64,000 nt of DNA from Plasmopara viticola (GCA_001695595.3 MBPM02000062.1:434001-498000), one strand, 5' to 3'; counted from the first letter of the stretch, positions 9,770 through 21,769 are shown. The notes: generated by a model not told the origin, from the sequence alone. Translations and numbers: made by a program.

Positions 9770-12700
9770 GAAACATCATGCCTTGCGTCTTTGTTCCATG
9801 CACGTGTCTCCAGACCCTTTCGAGTGCCTGCCTGTGAGTTGGACATGGGTCCGAAGCAAATTGGCTGAGTACTCCCACTGCGGCTGCTAAGTCCGGGCGA
9901 GTCCCAACCATCAAGTACATAAGACAACCAACGGCATTTCGATATGGGACTTTTGCCATTGTCTTTTCATGACAACACCCTCCTTCGCACATGGCCTTGG
10001 TCAACTTGATTCCTGGATTTTGCGGCGTCCTGACGGGATTGCTGTACTCCATGCCAAACTTTTTCAAGATGTCACTCGCAAATTTTTTCTGGCGAATGGA
10101 CATGCTATCACTCAAAGTTTCTTGATGAATCTCCATGCCCAAAAAGAAATTGAGTCGACCAAGATCCGTCATTTCGAATCGCTCGCTGAGTGCTTTCTTA
10201 GTCCTCTTCAGCAGCAAGTCGTTGTTGCATGCAAGCAGCAGGTCATCAACGTAAGGCGCCACGAGGATCAATTCTTCGTCATTGCGCTTGACGTAAATGC
10301 AATGGTCGGCATCACACTTTGTAGTCTTCATTTCCAGCATGAAGGCGTCAATTGTCTGGTTCCAATCCGTGGCGACTGCTCCAAACCATAAAGAGAGCGC
10401 TTTAGCTGACAGACGTAGTTTGGGTATACGTCGTTGACATATCCGTCCGGTTGCGCCATGTAAATGTCCTCGTCCAAAGTGCCATTGAGAAAGGCTTTCT
10501 TGACGTCCATCTGATGCAGCATCAAATTGTGCTTGGCCGACAGACTTAGTAGAATCCTAATCGAAGTAAACTTGGCCACTGGAGCGAAAGTCTCTACGAA
10601 GTCGACTCCATAATTCTGAGAAAAACCTTTGGCTACGAGTCGCGCTTTGAACCGCTCGATCTCTCCGGCTTGATTTTCTTTGATCCGGAAGACCCATCTA
10701 CTGCCGATAGCCTGGCGACCTTTCGGCAAAGGTACTAAGTCCCAGGTCTTGTTCTTGCGAAGAGAGCCCACTTCGGCATCACACGCCTTTTTCCATTCGG
10801 CTGTGTTGCTGGATTCCATTGCCGACTTGAAAGTTGTCGGCATTTCTCCAGTTGAATCCAAAACAAAGGCCGCTTCGAAATCTTGGGCCGATGCAGACAT
10901 TTCCTCCAGGGACTGATAGCGACTTGGCCTCTTTGCTGTTGGAATATTCGCTGCTTTTTCAAGCGATTGGTTCCGCTGGTGTCGTTTGCTGCCAGGCTCA
11001 AAATCCAAGTCCACAATAGGCTGAGTGCCTGCGTGCTGCTTCTTTTCAGGCTCCATGTCCTGATCTTGCATAGCGTTTTTGTTTCGGTCTCGTCAAATAC
11101 GGCTTCTGATGACTTGGTACTTGGTATCTTGTCGTCAAAAGTATCTTCCATGAAATTGGCGTCCCGACTCAATAGAACGCGACCGCTACCGATTTCTTCA
11201 AACCTGTACGCCTTTTCATGTTTTGAATTGCCAAGAAAACGGCACCGAGTCGAACGAGCATCAAACTTGGATCGTTTTCTTTGGGGACTGAGACGTAAGC
11301 ATGGCAGCCGAATACCTTTAGATTTGCCAACAAAGGCTTCTTGCCTGTCCACAGTTGAAACGGCGACGCATCATGATCAACAGCTCGTGTCGGACATCGA
11401 TTGCGAAAAAACGCAGCAGTTAAAACAGCTTCACCCCAATAAGTTTTTGGCAGACCAGCGTGCTCCAGCATACACCGTCCACATTCAACAAGTGTACGAT
11501 CCATGCGTTCTGTATCAAAGGTAACCGGTTTCCAAGGCTGTCCAATACGAGCGGCTGTCCGACGTTTCAAGCAAACAACGATGACGTCATGAATAGACAC
11601 ATAAACAGGCGCACTCAAGATAATTGCGCCCGGATGGGAAGATACTTGCGCCCGGATGGTAAGTTCTTCTGATTGGCTTAGATGAATGAATGGCTTAGAT
11701 GTAGCAAGGAGTTGTGAACTAAGGACCAAATTAATAAACTCACTTTCGAATCTTCATTCAACACCGCAAGTGCCTTCTTCGCTCTTCGCTCACCGTAACC
11801 TTCGCTCCTCCACTTCAACAATTCCAACATTCTGCGACTCCATTCAGTTGTGTCGTGTATGGTCGCGTAAACTTCTGTATGATGCCACGCTCTGCACAAA
11901 ACTTTGCCATTGCTTCAGAAGTGTACTCGCCGCCATGATCACAACAGAGTGATTTAACGCGCATGTTCGCCTGATTTTTGGCCATCGCAACGAAAGTAGC
12001 AAACTTGTCGGCAACCTCGGACTTGTTTCGTAGCAAGTATACAGCACAGTAATGCAGTTTCTCGTCGATAAAAGTAGCAAAATAGCGCTTGCCACTGAAT
12101 GTCGCCGTTTGCATGGGTCCACACACATCGCTGTGTATGACTTCAAGAACTTTCTTTGCCCGATTGGGTGAAGACTTCGTGAAGCTTACCCGCGTCTGTT
12201 TGCCAAGAGCGCATGCTTTGCACAGCTCCCCCTTGTTAACAGACTTCAGGTCAATACTTACTCCACAGCCTTTTCAACAATAGTCGAGAGACCACCGTGA
12301 CCAATGTGACCTAGTCGAAGGTGCCAGAGGTACTACGTGGTGTCCCCAGAGCATCCCAACGAGCTAGTCTAATTGGCCTCGTCTTCAATAATTGGCTACA
12401 TGCAGAGCTTGAACAGCCCCTTTCCCTCTCGAGCGCCCAACTTCCAGCGAAGACCTTTTGCTTCAGCAAAGCAGCCGTCGTGCTCAAACGTGACTGGACC
12501 AACATCCTTTGTAAAGCGTTGCGCGAAAGCTTTGGAATGTGCCAAACCGAAGTGAGAACACCCTTCTTCATTCCGCGAGGCGTAAGCATCGACATAACAA
12601 TGTCACCCGTTCCCACAGGCTGAACACGCCATCATCCGCGAGATGCACATCCACTGGGTCGATTCTCTAGTAGTTTTTCATGTCATGTGTTGAGTGGCCC

Positions 12701-13619
12701 CCGAGTCAACTAGCCACACACAGCTCGACTTGGTGGAATAGGCAGCTTCACCAACCGAGAAAAGATAGTCGCCAGAGTCGTCATCGTTACTCTGCGCGAC
12801 ACTAGCACGCTACGGTCGCTGTCGTTCGGCATTGTCACGAATTCGAGCCGGGCACTTGGCAATCCAATGCCCATGCTCTCCACAATAGCGGCAAGTACTG
12901 CTTGCCTTCACTGACGCTTGTCGTCCCTTGCGTCGTCCATTGTCAACCATTGCAAATGCTTGACCTTGGCCGTGCGCGGCTCCATCGACGCCGCCACCTT
13001 GCTCTTTGCGCTTTAAGTCTTTGTGTAGCAGCCGAGACGTGACAAGTTCCGTCGATAAAGAGTCGGCTCTTGACTCGAGTGCCGTGATAAGAAACGCGTA
13101 CGACTCGCTGAGACTTGCGTGATCACAAGGTCGTCCTCGCTAACCGGAGCACCCACAGCGTCAAGTTGCTCCGCCAGCGTCTTCATCTTGTTAATGTGCA
13201 CGAGCACATCTTCCCCTTCATCCATCTTGGCCGTAAAGAAGCGACGACGAAGAAAGAGCTTATTCGCAAGGCTCTTCTTCTCGAAAATGCTCCTCAAGCC
13301 GCGACCAAGCATCGTGTGCCCCACTCGCCGAACGAACCAACGGCAGCTGCGAGTCCTCCATCGCAAGACAGATGATCGCGAGCGCCTTTCTCGACTTGTG
13401 CTTGAACGTGTTCTGGTCCAGCGCAGTAGTCAGGTGTTCCAGCTTGATCTCCCCGCTCACCACTTCCCACAAGTCACGCTCCTCCAGCACCATCTGCATC
13501 TTAATCTTCCAAGTGTGGGAGTTCGTTCCATCGAATTTGTTGATGCGGTTGGTGGTGGAGGCGTTCATGGCGAGGGCGAAGTCGGTGTCGGAGTCAGGGA
13601 AGACGGAGCTTGGGCTCAT
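9770..13619 (-). pseudogene. E1b gag-pol, decayed
   Basis: Starts at 13619 with MSPSSVFPDSDTDFALAM in the PBS. Gag is open to 13260, then decayed: a frame change near 13290, the gag deletion shared with E1 near 13110, zinc knuckle and protease region 12960-12700, GAG-pre-integrase and integrase 12600-11170 (interrupted by LTR B3 at 11513-11829), and RT from 11071 (YVDD in LVAPYVDDLLLACNND, frame 9684-10340). RNase H is absent: reading ends GMMF and runs into the hybrid LTR. Compared with E1 it lacks the 40-base integrase deletion and the TAG, so those came after the two copies parted. Confidence 0.88.
11513..11829 (+). repeat. Solo LTR B3 (B1-like) inside E1b integrase
   Basis: Starts TATCAAAGGTAACCGG and ends ATTCCAACA. 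Target duplication TTCTG at 11508-11512 and 11830-11834. It resembles B1 LTRs throughout, including the core with ATTGG motifs and a 22-base repeat pair. Its 5' terminal dinucleotide is TA. Confidence 0.9.
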
Positions 13620-13623
13620 ATCC
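13612..13623 (-). other. E1b primer binding site
   Basis: On the minus strand GGATATGAGCCC, one mismatch from GGTTATGAGCCC. It holds the Gag ATG (13617-13619). Confidence 0.8.
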
Positions 13624-13926
13624 TGAAGAAGCTCGAGTGTGCACTAGTTGGTAAAATGCAAAGTGAATATATTTAAAAGGTCCTTAGCTCACAACTACAT
13701 GCTATTTCTAAGCCAATGATTTATCTAAGCCAATCCTAACGACTCACCATCCGGGCGCAATCATCTTCCCATCCGGGCGCAATCATCTTCCCATCCCGAA
13801 ACCGATCTTTTGCCCATCTTGAACCTGCTCCCTCAGTCAGTCATCAACTGATTGCAGATACCGATACTTACCGATATGTAGTCGCTGTTTCGAGGCGTTT
13901 GTCTGCCAAGAGTCGTATCCTCAACA
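13624..13926 (-). repeat. E1b 5' LTR
   Basis: On minus, starts TGTTGAGGATACG and ends GAGCTTCTTCA, the pure E1 type. It contrasts with the hybrid LTR at the other end. Two 22-base repeat copies. Confidence 0.9.
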
Positions 13927-13931
13927 ACTAC

Positions 13932-14166
13932 ATGCTACTTCTAAGCCAATGATTTATATAAACCAATCAAACCGACTTACCATCCGGGCGCAAGCATCTT
14001 CCCATCCGGGCGCAATCATCTCAAGTGCGCCTGTCCCATGCGCCTTTCCATGAAGTCACTGTCGCTTGGTCGCACCGTCTACTGGTATCAATACCGATAG
14101 CCTACCGGTCATGTACTGCTGGTCGAGGCGTCATACCTTCAGCACGAGGTATTTCCATAAACAACA
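13932..14166 (-). repeat. Solo LTR X, right fragment
   Basis: Continues LTR X after E1b. It reaches CAACA at 14166 (minus-strand LTR start TGTTGTTTATGG), then the duplication ATAAC (14167-14171). More diverged than other family 1 LTRs, so an older insertion into C. Confidence 0.83.
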
Positions 14167-17100
14167 ATAACTGACTTGCAATCGTCCATACCGAATCGCT
14201 TGAGAATGTCGTTGATGTATCGCCGTTGACGTATTATAACACTGCCGTTGTCATTGTCTACAAGCTCAATGCCCAGGACGAACGCGCATTTGCCACTATC
14301 GGTCATCTCAAAGCGATTCTTTAAGGCAATTTTCGTATTCACAATCAATGATGTTGAACTTCCAGTAATCAAGACATCATCGACATATACCAGAATAGTA
14401 GCGCGCAGCCGTTGCTCGAGACCTTGATGTAAAGGCACGGATCGAAGGCTGAAACTTGATATCCAATCGAGCACACAAACTCATCAAAAGTCTCATTCCA
14501 TACGCGAGAAGCTTGTTTCAGACCATAAATTGCCTTGTCGAGTACAAGACAGTCAAATTCTTTGTCAAGTTCAACTCCTTCTGGTGTAGTGCAGTAGACA
14601 ACTTCCTTCATCCTTCCATACAGAAAAGCTGTCACAACGTCCAATTGATCAGTGGCCACTCGAAGTACTTCGTCAAGGCGATGACCATCCGTAACGTCAC
14701 GTACTTGACCACAGGCGAAAACGTTTCTGTATAGTCAATTCCGTATTTCTGTCGAAAACCCTTTGCCACGAGTCGAGCCTTGTATTTATCAATTGAGCCG
14801 TCGGCCTTTCGATTGATCTTAAAAATCCACTTAGTTCCGATAGCTTGAAGTCCTGATGGCAACTTTGCGGCTCGAAAGACTTGACGAAGCCGCATTGAAT
14901 CAAGTTCCGCACGAATGGCTTTGCGCCAATGAAGCTGATCGGGTCCGATTATAGCTTCTCGATAAGTGGTTGGCTCGGATAAGTCGTAAGCTTCGACAGC
15001 GTTTACACTCGCACGCCAGAATGTCGGTGAAGTTGAGCCTGTGTTTTCGTCTTCGGAAGCATGAGCTTCTCGGCCAACGCTAGATCCTGTTTGCATACGA
15101 GATTGTCGCTTGGTTCGACGTGAGTCCATTTCTTCAGGAGCACTTGTTTCATCCAGTCCTGCTTCACGATACTCGGGACTTGAAGCTCTATCTGATTGAC
15201 GCTGCTTGCGCTTACCTGTTTGCTTGAAGTTCGTCGTGTATGTGAAGCCTTCGTCTTCTATTTCGAGTGAGTCGACGTCCATGTTTGCTTCCTCAATATC
15301 GTCAAAAATGTTGACTTTCAAATCACCAAAACTTGATTCATCAAACTTTACGTCCCGACTGATCACTATTTGCTGAGTTTAGATGTCGTAGACTCGATAT
15401 GCTTTGGACAATTCTTCATAGCTCACAAACACACCAGCTCGAGACTTGGGGTCCCACTTGAGCCTCTTTTCTTTTGGAGTCAAAACGTAGGTCCGACACC
15501 CAAAGACACGCATATGTCCAACGCTTGGCTTGAGCTTGTGAATGATCTCGAATGGAGTCTTGTTCTTCATTTTTGGTGAGGGAATGCGGTTCTTGATGTA
15601 TATTGCAGTCATAGCGGCCTCTCCCCAAAAAACTCTTGTCCAGTTGAGCGTGACGTAGTATGCTGCGTCTAATAATCAAAATCGTCCTTATTGCACGCTC
15701 AGCTGTTCCGTTGGTTTGATGCGCGTATGGGACTGTTACCTGCTGCTCGATACCATTCATCTCGTAAAAACCAATTAACGAGTTGGTTGCAAACTCACGA
15801 GCTCCGTCATGACGTACAAACTTGACTTTCTTTTCAAATTGAGTCTGAACCTTCAAAATGTAAGTTCTGATTGCATCTTCGCTGTCCGATCTGACATGCA
15901 AGCAGACACCCTTCATACATCCACTTGCCTCATCCACAATTAGTAGAAGATACTTGCTTCCCCCAAGTGATACTTGTTCCTTTGGGCCGCAGATGTCAAA
16001 GTGGAGAAACTCAAAGGAGGCAAATCGACGCTTGTCAGGATTACTTGGAAACGGTTTCTGAACCATCTTGCCCTCTTGGCACCCGCGACAAATGTTCGGC
16101 AAAGTTGACATTGATGCATCACAAACGTCTTTAATCATTCCACCAGCAATCATTTTGCGGAGCACATCACTAGGCGCGTGACCCAACCGTGCATGCAGGT
16201 CAATCTTGTTACTCGATTCAGTCATATCAGCCGATGGCCGTAAGGTCCGTAGCCAGTAAAGACCGTCAACTAGGTCGGCTGTTGCCACTATCCCTTCCGA
16301 ATTCTTCGACTCAATGTCCATGCGGGCACCGTCAAAAACCTGGAAGCAACCGTTTTTGTTGATCTGCGGGACAGAGAGCAGATTCTTGCTCATCTTTGGA
16401 ACGTAAAGCGCATCTTTGATTTCAATGTCGCGTATGTCACCGTTGGGTAGCACCACCCGCTCAAAAATGGTTCCCACACCCATAATTGCAGTTTTGCTTC
16501 CATCTGCTACCGCAAGTTCGCCACAATTCTGTTCATCGAGAGTCCGAAACTTGGACTTGTCGTAGCAAATGTGGTGCGTGGCACCACTGTCAATGGCCCA
16601 CATGCCTGGCATATCTTTGCCCGAAGACAGCTCGCTATTCCAATGATACTGCAAATGCGATTCGATCGTAATCGTTGTCGTTGTTGTACCGAAACTGTAC
16701 ATTGCTTGCTCCGCGTCCACGATTTTGTACGCCGCGTCGAGCTCATCGATTGTCATCCTTTGCTTGGTCCAGCATCGTTCCATCGTATGCCCCAATTTGC
16801 CACAATATGTGCATTGGCGGGACTCTCTTTCGGCAATGAACGCCTTGGCTGCGTCTTCAATTTTCACCGCTGGAGTCCTCTCACCTTGTCGTTTGATGTG
16901 CTCGTTTGTCAGCACCTTCACAACGTCTTGCGTCCGCAATTCTGCACTGCTCATCTCCAAGTTTAGCACGACGTTCTCGTAGCTTTTCGGCAGACTTCGA
17001 AGCAGACAAATCGCGACGTCCTCATCCTCCATCTTGGCACCGATACTGCTTAGCTTGGCGCTGATGTTGAGAACCTCATTGCAGGAATGCAGAACGTTGT

Positions 17101-17479
17101 CGCATTCCGCCATTTCCATGCTGAAAAGTTGTCGCTTCAGGTAAATGCGACCAGCCTTTTGTGACCCGCGGTAAAGTGTTTTGATACGGATTCAGGCAGC
17201 ATAGGCTTCTTCGCAGTTGTCGACTACATGATGATAGTCCGCGTCCTTTTGTAGTAGCATCAAGCCGAACGCAATGTTGCTGGCTCTGACGTACTCATCG
17301 CTGGCGCGAGCATCAGTGAATGTCGGCGTGACCTCCCGATTAACCACGTGCCACACCGACTTGGTGAGAAACACGCCGCGCATGTATCGGCACCACGTAG
17401 CGTAGTTATCCCCGTTGAATTTGTCGACAAGTACTTTTGACGAAACATCTTGCGTGGAGGACATGGTCGTTGGGCTCAT
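14167..17479 (-). pseudogene. C gag-pol, Gag to RT
   Basis: Family 2 polyprotein. Gag starts at 17479 ([15 protein letters not shown], then [15 protein letters not shown]). A TGA replaces Trp at about 17192. A long frame 17119-15416 holds the Gag C-terminus, knuckle [14 protein letters not shown], protease [12 protein letters not shown]-pre-integrase HARLGHAP, and integrase with HFDICGP, HDGAREF and [11 protein letters not shown] frame change follows near 15625 and others near 15366 and 14640. RT carries TKWIFKINRKADGS, then YVDD at 14376-14387. RT/RNase H continues at 9393-8952. Gag aligns in pattern with the B elements, not with family 1. Confidence 0.88.
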
Positions 17480-17483
17480 AATT
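17472..17483 (-). other. C primer binding site, diverged
   Basis: On minus AATTATGAGCCC, two mismatches to GGTTATGAGCCC. It contains the Gag ATG. Confidence 0.75.
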
Positions 17484-17722
17484 TGTTAATTGTCTGAGAC
17501 CGGAAGGTAAGGAAGGCTGAAGAAACGAAGTGAAGGGTCGTTTGCGTTGAAGCGAAGACACTTGACTGAGAGGAAGTAAATTTGGAAGTAATTGATTTAT
17601 TGGGGTTTAAACTCCTACTACTCGTAAACATAACGTAATTACCTTGAACCGAAAAAAGTAAAAACTATGTTGAATCGAGGTTCAGAGTTGTATACGTTAC
17701 CTGAAACCCATAACCCTCAATA
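17484..17722 (-). repeat. C 5' LTR
   Basis: On minus TATTGAGGG...CAATTAACA. It is flanked on the right by GAAGC (17723-17727) and the E2c tail. About 14 bases shorter than the solo copy at 7526-7778. Confidence 0.9.
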
Positions 17723-17806
17723 GAAGCCAATTCCATCCGCGCAGTTCGATGTTCTGCGTTCTAAACTTGGGATACAAGGCGTCGCCGTTGCCGAGTCGAG
17801 TGGGAG
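17723..17806 (+). pseudogene. E2c pol tail
   Basis: GAAGC and the last pol codons of an E2 copy through to purine tract GAGTGGGAG. Nearly identical to 7779-7862. The rest of E2c lies beyond C, outside the window or lost. Confidence 0.88.
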
Positions 17807-18108
17807 TGTTGTCGAAGATGCTGGTGATGATACGCCTCGACCAGCGACTACATATCGGTAAGTACCGGTATCTGCAATCAGTTGATGACTGACTGAGGGA
17901 GCGGGATCAAGATGGGCAAAAGATCGATCTCGGGATGGGAAGATGATTGCGCCCGGATAAGAAGATGATTGCGCCCGATGGTGAGTCGTTCTGATTGGCT
18001 TAGATGAATCATTGGCTTAGAGGTAGCATGTAGTTGTGAACTAAGGACCTTTTTAAATATATTCATTTTGCATTTTGCCAACTAGTGCTCACTTCGACCT
18101 TTTTAACA
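17807..18108 (+). repeat. E2c 3' LTR
   Basis: Starts TGTTGTCGAAGATGC and ends TTTTTAACA, followed by GTTTC (18109-18113) and E1c. One 22-base repeat more than E2. Confidence 0.9.
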
Positions 18109-18624
18109 GTTTCAAGCTCACGACCAAAAAGGACTTCGAGGCTATTCCGATGCAGATTGGGCAGGCGATTTGGAGACCTAAAGAAGCACAAGCGGCTATG
18201 CGTTCATGATGAATGGAGGTTGCATCAGCTGGAGAAGCAAGAAAGAACGGACAGTGGCGCTTTCTTCGACAGAAGCAGAGTACATGGCTTTGACAGAAGC
18301 AGCTCAAGAGGCAACCTGGTTGAAAACCTTTCTGTGCGAGCTTGGTGAAATATCAAGAAGTCAAGCGATCAAGATCTACGAGGACAATCAAGGTTCCACC
18401 GCTTTGGCCAAGGATCCAGAGTTTCACAAGCGCACCAAGCATATCGACATTCGGTATCACTTTGTGCGGGAGAAAGTAGAAGACGGTCGAGTCATGCTGC
18501 AGTATTGTTCGACGCACGACATGCTCGCTGACATCATGACCAAGCCAATAACTGCGGCCCAATTTCAAAATCTTCGGAACAAATCAAGCATCAAGTCTCC
18601 AAGCGCTGACGAGTCGAGTGGGAG
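18109..18624 (+). pseudogene. E1c RNase H part
   Basis: Nearly identical to 8144-8658, after the same GTTTC site. TAA at 18179-18181 stands where E1 has CAA. Beyond that the frame 18206-18718 is open: STEAEYMALTEAAQEATW, EDNQGSTALAKDPEFHKRTK, to its end in the LTR. Confidence 0.9.
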
Positions 18625-18912
18625 TGTTGAGGATACGACTCCTGTCGAAGATGTTGGCGGACAAACGCCTCGAACAGCGACTACATATCGGTGCGTATCG
18701 GTATCTGCAATCAGTTGATGACTGACTGAGGAAGCGAGTTCAAGATGGGCAAAAGATCGGTTTCGGGATGGGAAGATTTCGCCCGGATGGTGAGTCGTTC
18801 TGATTGGCTTAGATAAATCATTGGCTTAGAGGTAGCATGTAGTTGCGAACTAAGGACACTTGAATATATTCACTTTGCATTTTACCAACTAGTGCACACT
18901 CGAGCTTCTTCA
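18625..18912 (+). repeat. E1c 3' LTR
   Basis: Starts TGTTGAGGATACG after GAGTGGGAG and ends GAGCTTCTTCA, E1 type. The sequence after it is not related to element C, so this is a separate genomic locus from E1. Confidence 0.88.
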
Positions 18913-19012
18913 CATTGTACCATAAACCGATTACCCTCAACAACTTTTAAATTTAGCACGACGTTTCCGTAGCTTTTTGGTAGACTCCGAAGCCGAAAAA
19001 TCGCACTCAAAA
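18913..19012 (-). pseudogene. Relic of a family 2 Gag
   Basis: About 60 bases (18948-19008) match on the minus strand the Gag region coding for ENVVLNLE in C (near 16960), for example TTTAGCACGACGTT. The rest is unassigned and could be LTR residue. Too short to place. Confidence 0.5.
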
Positions 19013-19335
19013 AGAAGCACTTGAGCTGAAGATGAAAAATGCAAAAGTGAGTTTATATTTAGAGGTCCTTATTCGCTGTGCTACCTCTAAGCCTGTTTAA
19101 AACATTCTACCAAATTTTCTACTGAATTCTTTCACTGGACTTATCTTGATACCGATTTACTTTAGCCAACCAGAGAGTGACACGTAGTCTTCCATCCTGG
19201 GTGCAATTATCACCATCCGAGCGCGATCATCTTGGGTGTTATCATCGAGGACAAAATCAAACCGATAAGCCATCCGTTCCTTACCGGTACAATACTACTG
19301 GTCGAGGCATCAGATCTTCAGCTATCTCGACAACA
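19013..19335 (-). repeat. Degenerate family 1 LTR
   Basis: Minus-strand LTR with recognisable CACTTGAGC, ATGCAAAAGTGAG, AGGTCCTTA, CCTCTAAGCC, CTGGTCGAGGC and the end TCTCGACAACA next to the purine tract complement. Much more diverged than other LTRs here. Confidence 0.7.
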
Positions 19336-19602
19336 CTCCCACTCGACTCGATAGCCGTTGGTGCTTAAACGCTGAGCAAACTCCGAAATTTTAAATTGCG
19401 TAGCTGGGATAGACTTCGTCATGATGTCGACCAGCATATCTTAAGTTAGACAGCACTCAAGCACACTTAATTGGCTGCAACCTTTTGCGCACAAAGTGGT
19501 ATCCAATGTCAATGTGCTTAGTGCGCTTGTGAAACTCCGGGTTCTTCGCCAGCGCGATCGAGCCTTGGTTGCCTACATAGACCTTGAATTTGAACGCATC
19601 GT
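19336..19602 (-). pseudogene. Degenerate family 1 RNase H C-terminus
   Basis: Belongs to the old LTR before it: purine tract GAGTGGGAG, then a decayed RNase H tail with recognisable HKRTKHIDIGYHF-like codons. It is cut at 19602 by the D array. Confidence 0.7.
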
Positions 19603-19901
19603 TGATGAAAAGGTCGAAGTGAGCACTTAATGGAAAAATGCAAAGGAATATATTTAAAGGTCCTTAGTTTGCAACAACATGCTACCTCTAAGTCAATGAT
19701 TTATCTAAGCCAACCAGAACGACTCACCATCCGAGCGCAATCATCTTCCCATCCGGGCGCAATCATCTTCCCATCTCAAAGTCGATCTTTGCCCATCTTG
19801 AACCCGCTCCTTCAAGCAGTCATCAACTGATTGCAGATACTGGTACTTACCGATATGCAGTCGCTGGTCGAGGCGTTTCTTTGTCAGTATCTTCGACAAC
19901 A
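19603..19901 (-). repeat. D array LTR 1
   Basis: Outermost LTR of the array in reading direction. It ends in CATCA and abuts the old RNase H relic at 19602. Two 22-base repeat copies, the first with CCGAGCG. Confidence 0.9.
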
Positions 19902-20674
19902 CTCCCACTCGACTGACAGCCTTTTGTCCTTGTATGCCAAGTCGGCTTCGAAGCATAGCAAATTGTGGTGCAGATATCGGCTTGGTCATGAGGTCGGCCA
20001 GCATGTCCGATGTTGAAATGTACTCAAGCGAAACTTGGCCGTCTTCAACCTTTTCGCGAACAAAGTGATAGCGTATGTCGATATGCTTGGTACGCTTGTG
20101 GAACTCCGATTCTTGGCCAACGCAATCGATCCTTGATTATCTTCAAATATCTTGACCGCTTCATCATGAGCCATTTCCCCGATTTCGCACAGAAAGAACT
20201 TGAGCCAAACTGCTTCTTGGGTAGCTTCGGAAAGCGCCATGTATTCCGCCTCGGTTGATGACAACGCAACTGCTCGCTGTTTCTTGCTTCGCCAGCTAAT
20301 GCATCCGCCGTTCATCATGAATGCATATCCGCTTGTACTCTTTCTTGAGCCAACGTCACCAGCCCAGTCCGCATCCGAATAGCCTTGAAGCCTTTTGATG
20401 CTGTCCGCTCGAAACACGATGCCATGAGTCTGCGTACCTTGTATATATCGAAATACTCTCTTGAGCGCCTGCCAATGAGTAGGGCACGGGTCCGCCGCGA
20501 ATTGACTTAGTGTTCCAACGGCTGCTGCAAGATCCGGGCGTGTGCCGACCATCAAATACATTAAACAGCCGACCGCATTCGGTAGGGAACATTTGTCATG
20601 GTTTCGTGATGCTTGCAACTTCCTTCTCATATGGCCTTGGTAAGCTTGAGACCCGGTTCCTGAGGCGTCTTTAC
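19902..20674 (-). pseudogene. D array RNase H 1, frameshifted
   Basis: Reads GTLSQFAADPCPTHWQALKR, GYSDADWAGDVGSRKSTSGY, STEAEYMALSEATQEAVWLK, then loses one base near 20108 within KNPEFHKR. It carries the markers TTCTCATATGG and CTGTCCGCTCG that it shares only with RNase H 4. Confidence 0.88.
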
Positions 20675-20994
20675 TGATGAAAAGGTCGAAGTGAGCACTT
20701 GTTGGTAGAATGCAAAGTGAATATATTTAAAGGTCCTTAGTTCGCAACTACATGCTACCTCTAAGCCAATGATTTATTAAGCCAATCAGAACGACTCACC
20801 ATCCGGGCGCAATCATCTTCCCATCCGGGCCTAATCATCTTCCCATCCGGGCGCAATCATCTTCCCATCTCAAAGTCGATCTTTGCCCATCTTGAACCCG
20901 CTCCTTCAAGCAGTCATCAACTGATTGTAGATACCGGTACTTACGATATGCAGTCGCTGGTCGAGGCGTTTCTTTGTCAGTATCTTCGACAACA
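20675..20994 (-). repeat. D array LTR 2 (type a)
   Basis: Has three 22-base repeat copies, the middle one with GGGCCTAATCATC, a marker shared only with LTR 5. AGGTCCTTAG as in ordinary LTRs. Confidence 0.9.
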
Positions 20995-21769
20995 CTCCCA
21001 CTCGACTCGACAGCCTTTTGTCCTTGTATGCCGAGTCGGCTTCGAAGCATAGCAAATTGTGGTGCAGATATCGGCTTGGTCATGAGGTCGGCCAGCATGT
21101 CCGATGTTGAAATGTACTCAAGCGAAACTTGGCCGTCTTCAACCTTTTCGCGAACAAAGTGATAGCGTATGTCGATATGCTTGGTACGCTTGTGGAACTC
21201 CGGATTCTTGGCCAACGCAATCGATCCTTGATTATCTTCAAATATCTTGACCGCTTCATCATGAGCCATTTCCCCGATTTCGCACAGAAAGAACTTGAGC
21301 CAAACTGCTTCTTGGGTAGCTTCGGAAAGCGCCATGTATTCCGCCTCGGTTGATGACAACGCAACTGCTCGCTATTTCTTGCTTCGCCAGCTAATGCATC
21401 CGCCGTTGATCATGAATGCATATCCACTTGTACTCTTTCTTGAGCCAACGTCACCAGCCCAGTCCGCATCCGAATAGCCTTGAAGCCTTTTGATGCTGTC
21501 TGCTCGAAACACGATGCCATGAGTCTGTGTACCTTGTATATATCGAAATACTCTCTTGAGCGCCTGCCAATGAGTAGGGCACGGGTCCGCCCCGAATTGA
21601 CTTTGTATTCCAACGGCTGCTGCAAGATCCGGGCGTGTGCCGACCATCAAATACATTAAACAGCCGACCGCATTCGGTAGGGAACATTTGTCATGGTTTC
21701 GTGATGCTTGCAACTTCCTTCGCATATGGCCTTGGTAAGCTTGAGACCCGGTTCCTGAGGCGTCTTTAC
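20995..21769 (-). pseudogene. D array RNase H 2, stop codon
   Basis: Reads GIQSQFGADPCPTH and the RNase H core, but TAG replaces CAG in SKKQRAVA near 21375, and one base is missing near 21674 (NAV for RDAV). Downstream of the TAG it is open to the LTR (20835-21359). Confidence 0.88.

Larger units (their letters stand above)
9470..13926 (-). mobile_element. E1b, inverted second copy of E1 with hybrid 3' LTR
   Basis: Minus-strand element with target duplication ACTAC at 9465-9469 and 13927-13931, inserted into LTR X. It shares with E1 the same gag deletion (ATCACGCAAGTCTCAGCG) and the same break in pol at GTTTC followed by an E2-type LTR start. It therefore comes from the same E2-in-E1 composite; the E2 body and the RNase H part of E1 were lost. 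A solo family 2 LTR (B3) sits in its integrase. Confidence 0.88.
8952..17722 (-). mobile_element. C, family 2 copia element, heavily interrupted
   Basis: Minus-strand element: 5' LTR 17484-17722, gag-pol 17479 down to 14167, then the same frame goes on at 9393-8952 across the insertion of LTR X and E1b. It is cut at 8952 by E1, so its 3' LTR is off the window. Its right flank is GAAGC plus the tail of an E2 copy, so C had inserted into E2c. Confidence 0.88.
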
